The notes under the pieces: generated by a model | What the model was told of the DNA's origin: nothing | The model's database searches: none | What the model saw: only the letters and a program-made list of their open reading frames with translations | Shown here: positions 10,747 through 19,642 of the stretch, one piece after another | Layout: the number at the start of each line of letters is the position of its first letter | How positions within the stretch are numbered: the first letter of the stretch is position 1 | Program-made: the position numbers and the translations under genes | Assembly: GCA_002887195.1 (NCBI GenBank) | Contig: PJAB01000037.1 | Coordinates: 1-54,717, forward strand | Direction of reading: 5' to 3' | DNA: 54,717 nt | Origin: Chrysochromulina parva | Lineage: Eukaryota > Haptophyta > Prymnesiales > Chrysochromulinaceae

Positions 10747-11114
10747 CTTGTAAAGCGTGAAGGTCGCCGCTCAAGCAGCGTCAGACCGACGCTGGGCTCG
10801 CGCTCACGAATCTCGGTCATCACCGGCGGGGCTATCAACGCAGCTGGGGGGTCGTCTTTCTTCGCCTGCGGCGCCAGCTTTGGTGGCGGTGCCACGTCTG
10901 GATTGAGCACGGGTAACCGCTCATCGAATCCTCTTGTTGGTTCTTGGCGAGCGCGTGGCACCGCGGAACTGCCTTGCAAAAGCCCCAAGCGGCTCACGCG
11001 AACAGCCTTGGCAGCGCCTGCCTTCCCACCCATGGCGAGGAACTCGGCCTGCTCTTTGAGGAGCGCATCGAGTTCGGGGTCGCGCTCGGCGACGTCGCCG
11101 AGCCCATCGGGCAT
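6012..11114 (-). CDS. RPAP1: RNA polymerase II-associated protein 1 (RPAP1/MINIYO)
   Basis: A 1,700-residue intronless gene. RPAP1 (MINIYO/IYO in plants) binds RNA polymerase II and supports its assembly, nuclear import and elongation. The RPAP1 N-domain is seen near residues 200-235 (LSGMSADEIRAAQQQLRAQL, then DPDLV). The C-domain near residues 330-395 has VRFDLGGR, then GLHHHGEAPAAPGYTL, then RSTVPAQRSQALLTL, close to the family pattern. The remainder is helical, as expected of ARM/HEAT-like repeats. Oddities: a glutamine run near residues 124-137 from TGTTGC hexamers, long proline runs before the C-domain, an acidic Glu/Ala stretch with EGV repeats near residue 790-830, and a Gly/Arg-rich insert near residue 1370. 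It is larger than human RPAP1 (about 1,390 residues), mainly from these inserts. Confidence 0.93.
8463..8539. repeat. 51-bp direct duplication inside RPAP1
   Basis: The 26-bp segment starting GCCATCTTGAGCGCTCACC occurs at 8463 and again at 8514. In the protein it gives VVVSAQDG twice, 17 residues apart. It keeps the frame and looks like a recent local duplication in a disordered linker. Confidence 0.75.
10705..10746. repeat. (TGTTGC)7 hexamer microsatellite encoding polyglutamine in RPAP1
   Basis: Seven perfect TGTTGC units on the plus strand, read on the minus strand as alternating CAA/CAG glutamine codons. Multiples of three bases, so copy changes would keep the RPAP1 frame. Confidence 0.9.
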
Positions 11115-11305
11115 CTTGAAATTTGGCGTGAAGGGACGGAATTCCTATCTAAAAGAAGCTCTACCATTCACTTAGATTTGGTGCCGATTTCTGGTGGGGA
11201 GCACAGCTTCTGCAAAGCCTTTGCGATGGTCGGGTCGTATCAGTTCGTATTTCAGTAAAAGAAGGGTATATATTCGAGTAAAATGGCTCTTTTGTGCTTA
11301 CACGA

Positions 11306-11376
11306 GCGCTCGTGGTTTAGTGGTAAAATCTCCGCCTCCCACGCGGAGGCCCCGGGTTCGATTCCCGGCGGGCGCA
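11306..11376 (+). tRNA. tRNA-Gly (anticodon CCC)
   Basis: 71 nt that fold as a full cloverleaf. Acceptor arm GCGCTCG pairs with CGGGCGC (one G-T pair), with discriminator A at 11376. The anticodon stem TCCGC/GCGGA encloses loop CTCCCAC, giving anticodon CCC. The T arm is CCGGG-TTCGATT-CCCGG, so a B box is present; the D arm contains AGTGGT as an A box. No CCA is encoded. It is followed at once by five Ts (11377-11381), the RNA polymerase III stop. It sits alone between RPAP1 and the light-harvesting gene. Confidence 0.95.
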
Positions 11377-11381
11377 TTTTT
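11377..11381 (+). terminator. RNA polymerase III T-run terminator of tRNA-Gly
   Basis: TTTTT immediately after the tRNA discriminator base. Confidence 0.8.
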
Positions 11382-11606
11382 CTCGAAAAAGTAATATTTT
11401 TATGATAAGTGAAGGTCTTTGACCAAACTAAGATCAACAAGAAAACAAGTATTGCGTGATTAACATCTGATTATCGAATAGTTTGTCCACATGGGTACGC
11501 GGGCTACAGCGCACGTCACCAGCCTCCCTCCCCGGCTCCTGCGCCGCTGCGGGCCCCAAGAGCGGCGGTACGCGCCGGTCGACATCGAATCACTCGGGCG
11601 CTACTT

Positions 11607-12511
11607 TTACGGAGGGGAGAAGATCTCGCTGAGCGAGGCGAACAGCGGCTTTCCGGTGACAAAGGTTTGGTGGATCATGCCGCTGAAGGCGAGCATGGCA
11701 AGGCGGCCGTTCTTGAGCTCGGCCATCTCAAGGCGCTCGCGTGTCGCGGCGTTGGCGCCAAACTTGAGCGGATCAAAGCCCAAGTTGCCCGGCGCGCGCG
11801 CGGGATCGGCGAACATCTCGGACATAGAGTACTTGCCCTTGTTGCCAATGATCTCCAGCCAGCCCATGAAGATGACGATCTGCGCCAGGCCTTCGGCCGG
11901 CACGGAGCTGAACGCCTCGACGGGGTTGGGCGAGTAGCCAGGGTAGCTGGGCAGCGAGAAGAACTCCTGCATGACGTAGCCCGTCGATGCGAGCATGCAG
12001 ATGCGGCCGTGCTTCAGCTCGGCCTCCCGAAGCCACTTGATGTCCATGAAGTTGGAGAGGTAGAGCGGGTCGAAGCCCGTCTCCGCGCCGGCCAGGCCGC
12101 TCGACTGGCAAGCGGGCGCCTCCAGGAACGGCAGCGCCTTCGATGGGTTGGCGATCACCATCGAGACACTCGCACTGCGCGTCGCCTGCGGGAGGAAGGG
12201 CACATGGAGGCACGCGACGTGTAAGCATGCTTTCCTCGGCGGTGCTGCCGCAGACGCCGCCATCCCATATCGCCACGGCGCGCCACATGCCGTCAGGCGG
12301 CGTGAAGGCGTCCCCACGGCGAGCAGAGCCATCGAGTGACTGCAACTTGCTGCGAGTGCAGAGCCGAGCCAGGGGTGCCAATCCAGTCCCTCGCCGCCGC
12401 CGCATGCGGCCGCAGAATGCATACGCCGTGCCCTCGCACCTGCTGCATCGGCGCAAGCGGAGCGTTGAAGGCCATTGGCGCGGAGAGGGCGATCGTGAGC
12501 GCAGCAGCCAT
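11607..12511 (-). CDS. Fucoxanthin-chlorophyll a/c binding protein (light-harvesting)
   Basis: Two exons: 12511-12440 and 12185-11607, intron 254 bp (donor CAG|GTGCGA, acceptor CCGCAG|GCG), phase 0, giving 216 residues. It binds chlorophyll a/c and fucoxanthin-type carotenoid in the thylakoid and feeds light energy to the photosystems. The N-terminus MAAALTIALSAPMAFNAP has the hydrophobic start and Ala-Phe cleavage motif of proteins imported into complex red plastids. Helix 1 holds KWLREAELKHGRICMLA and helix 3 holds ERLEMAELKNGRLAMLAFSG, the two ExxxxR-type chlorophyll-binding helices; GFDPL occurs before both. Reading straight through the intron would give an implausible basic N-terminus. 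It shares a 206-bp divergent promoter region with the SGT gene. Confidence 0.93.
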
Positions 12512-12717
12512 GGTGCTTGGAGGAAGATCTCGCAAGAGCCAAGAATGAAGCGGAGGCAACAAAATGCAGTTGTGGGAAAAATGGCCTCCCTGCTGAAAAA
12601 TTCGGTATGGTAAACTTCGTGCGATCTTGACGACACGATGCTCAGTTTACATGTACATGTATCGCTTTTCTTTCCCAACTCGGGTTCGGCGAGCAGCAGC
12701 CGTGGAGGAGAGCGCCG

Positions 12718-14256
12718 ATGGCGGCGGAGACTTTGAAAGCCTCCCTCCTCGCGCACCTTGCAGCGCTGGCCGCGCGCAGTCCAGAGGACGAGAGCCTCGA
12801 GATTGCGCATCAGTGCTTGCGCGAGTCCTTTGGACAGTCAGTGTGTGCTGCTTCCGAGTCCTCGCCGCCGTCACTGCTCGAGACCTTCACCGCCGGACTG
12901 GCGATGGCGGCGGCCGAGGCACCTCCGTCATTAGCTTCGCCGTCGGCAACGCCGGCGGCGACGTCGAACACGAATTTCGAGCGCTTCGTCGATGCTCTGA
13001 AGCAGCGCGGCTACTTTGCGGGCAGCGCAGTGGGCGATGCCGAGTATGAAAGGCGGCTGCAGGAGGCGGCAGCTCAATTCACAGCTAAATACGGCACCCC
13101 CATGCCTGCGGCTGCGGCTGCGGCTGCGGCTGCGGCTGCGGCTGCGGCTGCGGCTACCAGTCCTGCGATGAGTGCTGGTGCTGCTGCTGCGACGAGTGCC
13201 GTCGCCCATCCGCCGCCTGCTGCTGGCACCGACACAATGCTGCAAGCGACCCGCGCACTGCTTGCAGAGGGCGACTGCGCAAGGTCGCTTGTTGAGGCCA
13301 CGCGCGCCATCGACAGCCTCGAGGGTGGTGAGGGTGGCGACTGCCTCGTCGACCTCCTCGAACTTCGCGCCCTGGCGCTCATGGCTGCCGGGCAGCACGA
13401 GGCTGCGCTCGCCGATGCGGAGTCGGCCACGGCACTGGCCTCTGAGCCTGGCGCAAAGGCGCGGTGCCACGCGCACCTCGCCCTGGCCCTCGAGGGCGTG
13501 GCGCGGTGGCCGCAGGCGTGCCAAGAGTATGCGCGCGCGCTTGCGGCGGTGCACGGGCTCGCCTACGGCCCGCCGCGTGAGCCCACTGAGCCGTGGGCCT
13601 TGCTCTTCACAGCGCGGGAGCGTCTCGTGCGCTGTGAAGAGCGTCTCGTGCGCTCCCGAGGCAGCACGACCGACGCTGCCGTTGGGGCCGCGGGCTCGGC
13701 GGCCGTGGCGGCAGCATCCCGGGCCGTGGCAGTCGCAAGCGGTGGTCTTGCGGGCGCTCCGGCGGCGAGCGCTGTGGTGACTGACGGCGGCACCTCCACG
13801 CTAGCGCTGCTCCCCGGGGCGGCGGCCAGCATGGGCGGTAGCGGTAGCGCCTCGATGGGCGGCTTCGATTTGAGCGTGATGAGCGCCTTCCTCTCTGACC
13901 CGGAAGTGCTCGCGACGGCCAACCGCGTCGCCGACTCCTTCCTTGAGGGCACACCCGATGGAGCGGAAGCGGCGCAGAGGATGATGGCGAGCTTCTTTGG
14001 CCTGCAGACCGGCCTGCCACCCGCCGTGCCTGCAGCCAGTGTGCAGCCCGTCCCCGCCCCAGCCTACCACAGCGCTTCCGCCCACCACAGCGCTCCCGCC
14101 CGCGCGCCGCCCACCGCGCCGGCCACAGCGACACCTGCTGCGTGCGCCGATGCGAGCGCGCCGCCGCTTAGCAGCGCGGCCCAGGTGCAGGGCAGCGGCG
14201 AGGGCAGCAGTGTGCCAGGTGCCAACAGAGGCGGCAAGGCCAAGGTCAAATACTAG
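12718..14256 (+). CDS. SGTA: SGT-type TPR co-chaperone (SGTA-like)
   Basis: A 512-residue small glutamine-rich TPR-type co-chaperone. SGT proteins hand tail-anchored membrane proteins to the GET pathway and bind Hsp70/Hsp90. The N-terminal dimerisation domain is clear: LLAHLAALA, then ESLEIAHQCLRESFG (residues about 9-42). A second segment NFERFVDALKQRGYF follows. A run of 16 alanines from eight GCGGCT hexamers (13108-13155) precedes roughly three TPR units (residues about 178-290: QATRALLAEGDCARSL, LRALALMAAGQHEAAL, AHLALALEGVARW). The C-terminal part has the SGT-like helix VMSAFLSDPEVLATANRV and a long Ala/Pro tail. ATG at 12718. No intron. Confidence 0.85.
   Translation: MAAETLKASLLAHLAALAARSPEDESLEIAHQCLRESFGQSVCAASESSPPSLLETFTAGLAMAAAEAPPSLASPSATPAATSNTNFERFVDALKQRGYFAGSAVGDAEYERRLQEAAAQFTAKYGTPMPAAAAAAAAAAAAAAAATSPAMSAGAAAATSAVAHPPPAAGTDTMLQATRALLAEGDCARSLVEATRAIDSLEGGEGGDCLVDLLELRALALMAAGQHEAALADAESATALASEPGAKARCHAHLALALEGVARWPQACQEYARALAAVHGLAYGPPREPTEPWALLFTARERLVRCEERLVRSRGSTTDAAVGAAGSAAVAAASRAVAVASGGLAGAPAASAVVTDGGTSTLALLPGAAASMGGSGSASMGGFDLSVMSAFLSDPEVLATANRVADSFLEGTPDGAEAAQRMMASFFGLQTGLPPAVPAASVQPVPAPAYHSASAHHSAPARAPPTAPATATPAACADASAPPLSSAAQVQGSGEGSSVPGANRGGKAKVKY
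13108..13155. repeat. (GCGGCT)8 hexamer repeat encoding polyalanine
   Basis: Eight perfect GCGGCT units inside the SGT gene give 16 alanines between the dimerisation domain and the TPR units. Confidence 0.9.
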
Positions 14257-14407
14257 CTGATCACAGCGCCCACGTGCGCCTGGCCCCTGCATCGTGCTCT
14301 TGCGGTTTGCGCCTCTGGTCATGCGCACTAGCACCGCGTTGGCACAGTCCGTGTCAAGAAAGGAAAGGAAGGCGTCAGGAGAGAAGAGGGAGACTGAAAT
14401 CATGGGT

Positions 14408-14493
14408 TCGCGGCCACACCCGCCGCCTTGACCCTTGTCGAAGACGCGGACGGTGTAGTAGTGTGCGGCTGTGCGCGGCGGGTGTGGCCGCGA
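14408..14493. repeat. Perfect 19-bp inverted repeat with 48-nt loop
   Basis: TCGCGGCCACACCCGCCGC at 14408-14426 is the exact reverse complement of 14475-14493. As RNA it would form a very GC-rich 19-bp stem. It lies 152 bp after the SGT stop codon and 136 bp before the sialyltransferase start, so it is either in the SGT 3' UTR or in the spacer. The rest of 14257-14628 shows no gene. Confidence 0.85.
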
Positions 14494-14628
14494 CATAACT
14501 TTGTCATACTTTTAACTGATGTGACTCTCTGACTGAATCATGGCACGGGTACCACTTTAGAAGCCAGACACCTTGACTGACAGCTGACAACTTGACAACT
14601 TTACCGAAATTTCCCACAGATCGCGCAA

Positions 14629-16624
14629 ATGCACGAAGAAGAGCCCGCGTTCGCGGCGATGAGCGCGGTCGTCGCATACACGCCGGCAGCCGGCTGCGAG
14701 GCCCATCTTGATGCCTGGTGCATGCAGAACTGTCCACACGCATCGCTGGAACAGCTCTACGCACGCTTGGACGTGCAGCAGAGTGGCAACACCAAGCTCT
14801 GGCGCTGCTATGCCGCTTCCACACTCGACGTCTCCAAGACCATGTATGTGCGTGGGACAACCTACTGCACGCGCCAGCCGCAACTGATGGATCAGCTGAA
14901 GATATGCCGCGAGTCGAACGCGCACAGCGACGCATACAATTCCGAGCGTGTATATGGCCCGTCGAGCGGCACGTCAGAGGCACCGCGCCGCCGCACGAAC
15001 AGTGGAGACGGGGGTGCAGGCGCCGGCGGTGGCGCGGCGGCTTGGGCGCAGCAGACGACGCGCCTTGCCACGCCGCCACAGCCAGAGACATGCGCGGACA
15101 CGGTGCCCGAGTGCGCCATCTGGGCTTCGTACGGCGAGTGCGAACTCAATGCGCCGTACATGATTACGGAGTGTCCGGTCGCATGCCGAGCCTGCCAGCG
15201 TCGCGCCGGCGGAGCGGCGGCGGCCGCGCAGCCGATGGCACAGAGCCATGCCGCCCGATCGCTGCCGCCGCCCTCGTTGCCGCCGCCGCCGCGTCCGCCG
15301 ACGCCGCTGCCATCGAGTGCGCCGCTGACGCCGCTATCGACGCCGCCGGCGCCGTCGCGGACCTCGCCGTCGCCGCCAGACACGGCGGCGGCCTGCACAC
15401 GAGCGTGTGAGCCGGTACCAGAAAAGGGCGGCGGTGAGTCACTCGTATGCTCGGGGCGCGGCCGCTGCTCGCCGTTGGGTGGCAATCAGTGGTGCGAGTG
15501 CGCCAACAGCGAGAGCTCGCGCTTCGTCGGGCTGCGGTGCGATCGCGAGGTTCGTGAAGGAGCGACGTGCGCAGCTGGTTGCGAGGAGCACGGCTGGTGC
15601 GTGCACGGCTACTGCGAATGCCAGCCTGGCTGGCACGGCGTCGCGTGCGACCAGCCGGGCGCGCCGAGCAGTTTCCTGACCGTGCGCTCTCTCTTCGAGG
15701 CCGGTCTCGTCAAAGGTCGCAAGGGGTCCAAGGCGGCCGGCGAGCGCGCCTGCGCCCGACCGTCGTACCACCACGCGTATGCCTTCTTCAACGGCACCAA
15801 ACGTAAGAAGCTGCTCGCATCGCTGCCCGAGGAGGCGCCTACGCAGCACATGTGCTCCTCGTGTGCTCTCGTCTCGAATGCGGGCAGCCTGCTCGGCAAG
15901 GGCTACGGCGCGGCCATCGACGCGAACGAGTGCGTGTGGCGCATGAATCGTGGGCCTACCATCGGGTTTGAGGCGGACGTGGGCAGGCGGACGACGCTCG
16001 ACATGGTCAACTCATTCCCGCACCTGCGCAACCTGGGGATTTTGCCACGCGTCGGCTCGCCACTGGTGCACGGCATGACCATCGAACTCTTCGAGTCTCA
16101 GGGCCTCGGCTTTGAAAAGTACATGAGCTGGGTCGAAGGGCACGCCACGTACAAGGAGCAGTGGCCGCAGTACGAGGCGTACGTCTTCGACCTCGCGTGG
16201 CTGCAGACCTCGTGGGAGGCGTATTGGGCATACCTCGCGCCGTGGGTTTCGCCTCTGGAGCCGCAGGGGCGTCAGGCGCGTCCCTCGTCGGGCTGGCACA
16301 TGGCACGCCTCGCGCTGGCACGCTGCCAGAAAGTCAACTTGTATGGCTTCTCGATGTCGTCGAGCAAATTTCACTGTGCGCGCGCATGCGCGCATTCCGA
16401 CACTGCCGAGCCGTGCGCGGCGGCGCGCGCGTGAGCACCGCGGCTCTCGCCTCACCCCCTTCGTCCCCGCCCTCGTCGCAGACTTTGACTCGCTTGTACA
16501 GGAGACAGTGACCGAAGCGCAGCGCGACCCGAGGTACGGGTACACGCATCGCTTCGCGTGGGAGCACGAGGTGTTCAAGAATTGGAGCTTGGCGATGCCC
16601 GAACGCATTGCGTTGCATCAGTGA
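14629..16624 (+). CDS. GT29 sialyltransferase-like protein with ShK and EGF-like modules
   Basis: Exons 14629-16375 and 16482-16624 (intron 106 bp, T|GTGCGC to GTCGCAG), 629 residues. The catalytic half carries all four sialylmotifs: L (about 412-460: CALVSNAGSLLGKGYG, VWRMNRGPT, VGRRTT), S (about 555-578: PSSGWHMARLAL, LYGFS), motif III formed across the splice (KFHYF) and VS (H605-x4-E610 in HRFAWE). GT29 enzymes move sialic acid, or Kdo-like sugars in plants, from CMP to glycans in the Golgi. N-terminally there is a cysteine-rich region (1-95), an ShK six-cysteine module (155-189: ECAIWASYGECELNAPYM), a Pro linker and two EGF-like units (about 274-304, 314-340). No signal anchor is visible at the start. 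CCCACAG just upstream may be an acceptor, so a 5' exon could be missing. Donor substrate unknown. Confidence 0.85.
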
Positions 16625-16999
16625 CGAGGGTGCCGAGACGGGGACGAATAGGCTGAGCGGTCCTGACGCTCACCGGCTGCTCGCTGGCGAACCAACCAAT
16701 GCCCCGCCCGGGAGTCCACCCACGCCGTCTTCTGTTTTCGTTGTTCTCGGCCGGAGGCTGGCTGGCCTTAGTTGGCAGCTTGGCACGTTAAGGCACGCCC
16801 CCAGGCACGGTAGGTGTGTTAGCGGCGTGTGTACGAGCTGCCCGTAGGCGCAGGCTTTGGGTGTCGTTCCCCGGTGGGTCTCTGAGTGGACCGTGTCAGC
16901 GTCTGAGAGCAAAATAATTGCTCGTGCGCGCTGGGTTGCGCCCGCCGGCATTGGTGCAATAGAATTGTTAGTTCGCGAGATCCTCGACGAGGATCGCAC
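16625..16999. other. Spacer, no gene seen
   Basis: 375 bp between the sialyltransferase stop and the LRR gene start. Nothing recognisable; presumably 3' UTR and promoter. Confidence 0.4.
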
Positions 17000-19642
17000 A
17001 TGATAGATCCAATAGATGAGTGTGGCCCCTCGATGTGGCCACACGCACCGTCGGAGCTGCCTAATTCGGAAGGCCGGATTCCGCAGATTGGAGAACGGGT
17101 AATGGCCACGGTCGAGGCGGCCAAGGCGGCCGAGGCGGCCGAGGCAACGTCGGACGCGCACATCCTCTCCAACGGCCTCATCGGCGCGCTCTACGTCGCG
17201 CGCTGCCGCGATGCAGGCGTCGAGCCCACTCCCAACGGCGCCCGCCGCTTTCAGTCGGAAGTTGTCGGGCTGACAGAGGAGTGGGCTCGGAATTCCCTGC
17301 GCGCCGCAGAGGAGGGGGGGCTGGCTCATGCGGTGCACCTGCCGAATCTGCGGCTGGGGCTGCGCTCGGCGCAGGTGCTCTCGCGCGGCTTGCTGAAACC
17401 GAGCGCCCTGCAGCTCCACTCGAATGCGGGGCTCGGTGACGTTGGCGCTAGCACTCTGCTCACTCTGCTGGAGCATGGCTCGTGCAAACTGCTCGACCTC
17501 GGCGCATGCGGCCTGGGCCCGTCGTTCGCGCCGATGCTCGCGCGCTACTTGCTCAAGACCGCCGCCGCCGGCGCTGCGCTCGAGCACCTCGAGCTCGGCG
17601 GCGCCACGCACAGTTCGCTCCAGAAGCCCAACCAGCTGCGCGGCCTCGCGGCGCTCGCCGCAGTGCTGCAGCAGCGCTCGCCCAAGCTCAAGGTGCTCGG
17701 GCTCTCGCACTGCGGCATCGGCACAGCCGCCGAGTCGGCCTCGTGCGCGCTCGCACTCGCCGCGCTCGCCGCGCACGCACCCGGCCTCGCCACGCTCGAC
17801 ATCGCCGCCAACTGCTTCGGGCGCGCCGCAGGGCCGCTCCTGCAGCTGCTGCCTGTGTACCCGGCGCTGACCGAGCTCGACGTCTCGGGCAACGAGCTGA
17901 GCGACTGGGGCGCCGAGGCGATCGCGACGGCGCTTCTCGCCACGAGCGCCAGCCGTAACGACCTCTTTTCATACGTGCGTACACTGCCCGGCGCCGCCGG
18001 CCAAATTGCTGGCGCCGTGCTGAGCAACTCGCGGGCGCGCGCGGCGCTGCGCGGGCGCACGTGCCAGCTGCGTGCGCTTGCACTTTCGGACAATCGCATC
18101 CAGGTGGGCGGTGCGCGCGCGCTCGCGCTCGCCATCGGCAGCTGCGCGAGCATCCGCTCGCTCACGCTCAGCGACAATCCGCTCAGCGACGCGGGCGTTG
18201 CCGCCATCGCCGCCGCGCTCGCGCCGCTCGCGCCGCCGCCGGCGGACGAGGGGGCGAGGCCGGAATCCGCGCCATCGCGCTGGGCCGGGCCCGCAGCCAC
18301 CGGCGTTGCCGATGGGTGCGCCCCGCCCTCCCCGCCCTCGGCCCTCGCGACGCTCGACCTGTGCGGCTGCGGGATCGGGGTCGAGGGCGCGCACGCACTC
18401 AGCCGCGTGCTCGAGGGCGGCCAGCTGAGTGCGCTACGCCTCGGGCGCAACCACCTGACCGAGAGTGGATTGCAGGCGCTCGCGCAGGCGCTGCCCGCGG
18501 CCGCGTCGCTGCAGCTTCTCGATCTCTCGGGCTGCCGCGTGACCGACCGCGCAGCGCTGCAGCTCGTCGCCGCGGTCGTGCGCTCGCCGCATGGCGCGCT
18601 CAAGACGCTCAAGCTGCATGACAACCTGCTCTCGGACAAGTGCGGCCTCGCCATGCACCGGCTGCTCGCGCCCGCGGGTGCGCCGGAGGTCTTCAAGCCA
18701 CCGGCGCCGCCTGCGCCCGCGGCCCTAATGAGCATGGGCGTCCGCAGCAGCAGCAGCAGCAACGCGCGTGGCGGCAGCGCCGTCCCGAGCGCCGCCGCTG
18801 CCGCTGCCGCTGCGGACGCGGCCACCGAGGGCGTGAGCGCGCACGCGATCGCTGAGGCGGCAGCGCGACTCGAGGCGACGGCGAGCGCGGGCGTGCTGCG
18901 CGGGCGCGGCGCCCTGCACTCGCTCACAGTGCACGGCAACCAGCTGAGCTTCACAACGTGTGCGCTGCTGCGCGGCGCGTGCGCCACGTCGCGCCAGACG
19001 CACGCGCTGCCGCCTGAGGTGAACGCGCGCCTCTTGGAGCTTTCCTCAAACGTACCTGCGATGCAGCTCGTGCAGCACCAGCTCGGTGCCGAGCGCGTCG
19101 CCGCGGATGCGCTACTCGCCGAGGTCGAGCGGCTGGAGGCCGCACTTCACGCGCTGCGCACCGCCGCTGCCACCGAGGCCGCCGCCGCCGCCGCCGCTCA
19201 CGATGACGCGAGCGCCGAGGCGGACGCGGCGCTGGCGCAGATTGAGTCGATGGAGGCGACGCTGGCCGCGGAGGAGGCGCTCTACCAGGCCGAGCGCACA
19301 TCGCTCGACGCCGAGGTCGCCGCGCTGCTGCAGCGCAAGGCGCAGCTTGAGGCCCTCGACAAGGGCAGCCCGCGACGGCGCTCAGCCCTGGCCGGCGGCG
19401 AGGCGCAGGCGGCTGAGGTGCAGTCGCTCGACGTGCCGCTCATGGCGCTCCGGGCGGAGCAGGCGCAGCGGCAGGGCGAGATCTACGAGCAGGAGCAGCG
19501 CGAGAAGCGCGCGATCGCCGAGGCGCGATGGATCGATGAGCAGCTCGGAATGCTCGACGCGTCCGAGCGGGCCGCGCGAAATAAGGCCAAGCCGCCGGCC
19601 AAGCCGCCGGCCAAGCCAATGGCCCCTCCGAAGAAGCGGTAG
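17000..19642 (+). CDS. Leucine-rich repeat (RI-type) protein with C-terminal coiled coil
   Basis: 880 residues from the ATG at 17000 (846 if the ATG at 17102 is used). An N-terminal motif YVARCRDAGVEP resembles the segment preceding repeats in LRRC45-like centrosomal/ciliary LRR proteins. About ten ribonuclease-inhibitor-type LRR units follow (residues about 115-530), with LDLGACGLG, VLGLSHCGIG, ELDVSGNELSDWGAEAIA, ALSDNRIQVGGARALALAI and LDLSGCRVTDRAALQL. An Ala/Ser linker (about 575-640) leads to one more LRR-like unit. Residues about 690-865 are Glu/Ala/Leu-rich and almost certainly coiled coil, and the tail has a KPPAK repeat. LRR plus coiled coil suggests a scaffold, perhaps at the basal body or flagellum; that role is inferred only. 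No intron. Confidence 0.78.
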   Translation: MIDPIDECGPSMWPHAPSELPNSEGRIPQIGERVMATVEAAKAAEAAEATSDAHILSNGLIGALYVARCRDAGVEPTPNGARRFQSEVVGLTEEWARNSLRAAEEGGLAHAVHLPNLRLGLRSAQVLSRGLLKPSALQLHSNAGLGDVGASTLLTLLEHGSCKLLDLGACGLGPSFAPMLARYLLKTAAAGAALEHLELGGATHSSLQKPNQLRGLAALAAVLQQRSPKLKVLGLSHCGIGTAAESASCALALAALAAHAPGLATLDIAANCFGRAAGPLLQLLPVYPALTELDVSGNELSDWGAEAIATALLATSASRNDLFSYVRTLPGAAGQIAGAVLSNSRARAALRGRTCQLRALALSDNRIQVGGARALALAIGSCASIRSLTLSDNPLSDAGVAAIAAALAPLAPPPADEGARPESAPSRWAGPAATGVADGCAPPSPPSALATLDLCGCGIGVEGAHALSRVLEGGQLSALRLGRNHLTESGLQALAQALPAAASLQLLDLSGCRVTDRAALQLVAAVVRSPHGALKTLKLHDNLLSDKCGLAMHRLLAPAGAPEVFKPPAPPAPAALMSMGVRSSSSSNARGGSAVPSAAAAAAAADAATEGVSAHAIAEAAARLEATASAGVLRGRGALHSLTVHGNQLSFTTCALLRGACATSRQTHALPPEVNARLLELSSNVPAMQLVQHQLGAERVAADALLAEVERLEAALHALRTAAATEAAAAAAAHDDASAEADAALAQIESMEATLAAEEALYQAERTSLDAEVAALLQRKAQLEALDKGSPRRRSALAGGEAQAAEVQSLDVPLMALRAEQAQRQGEIYEQEQREKRAIAEARWIDEQLGMLDASERAARNKAKPPAKPPAKPMAPPKKR

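Noticed and set aside
12186..12542. Longer unspliced N-terminus of the light-harvesting protein
   Set aside because: It reads through an intron with good GT-AG sites; the spliced form restores a plastid-targeting start.
17545..18987. 480-codon open frame antisense to the LRR gene
   Set aside because: Composition mirrors the GC-rich sense strand; the sense frame has clear LRR periodicity and a coiled coil.
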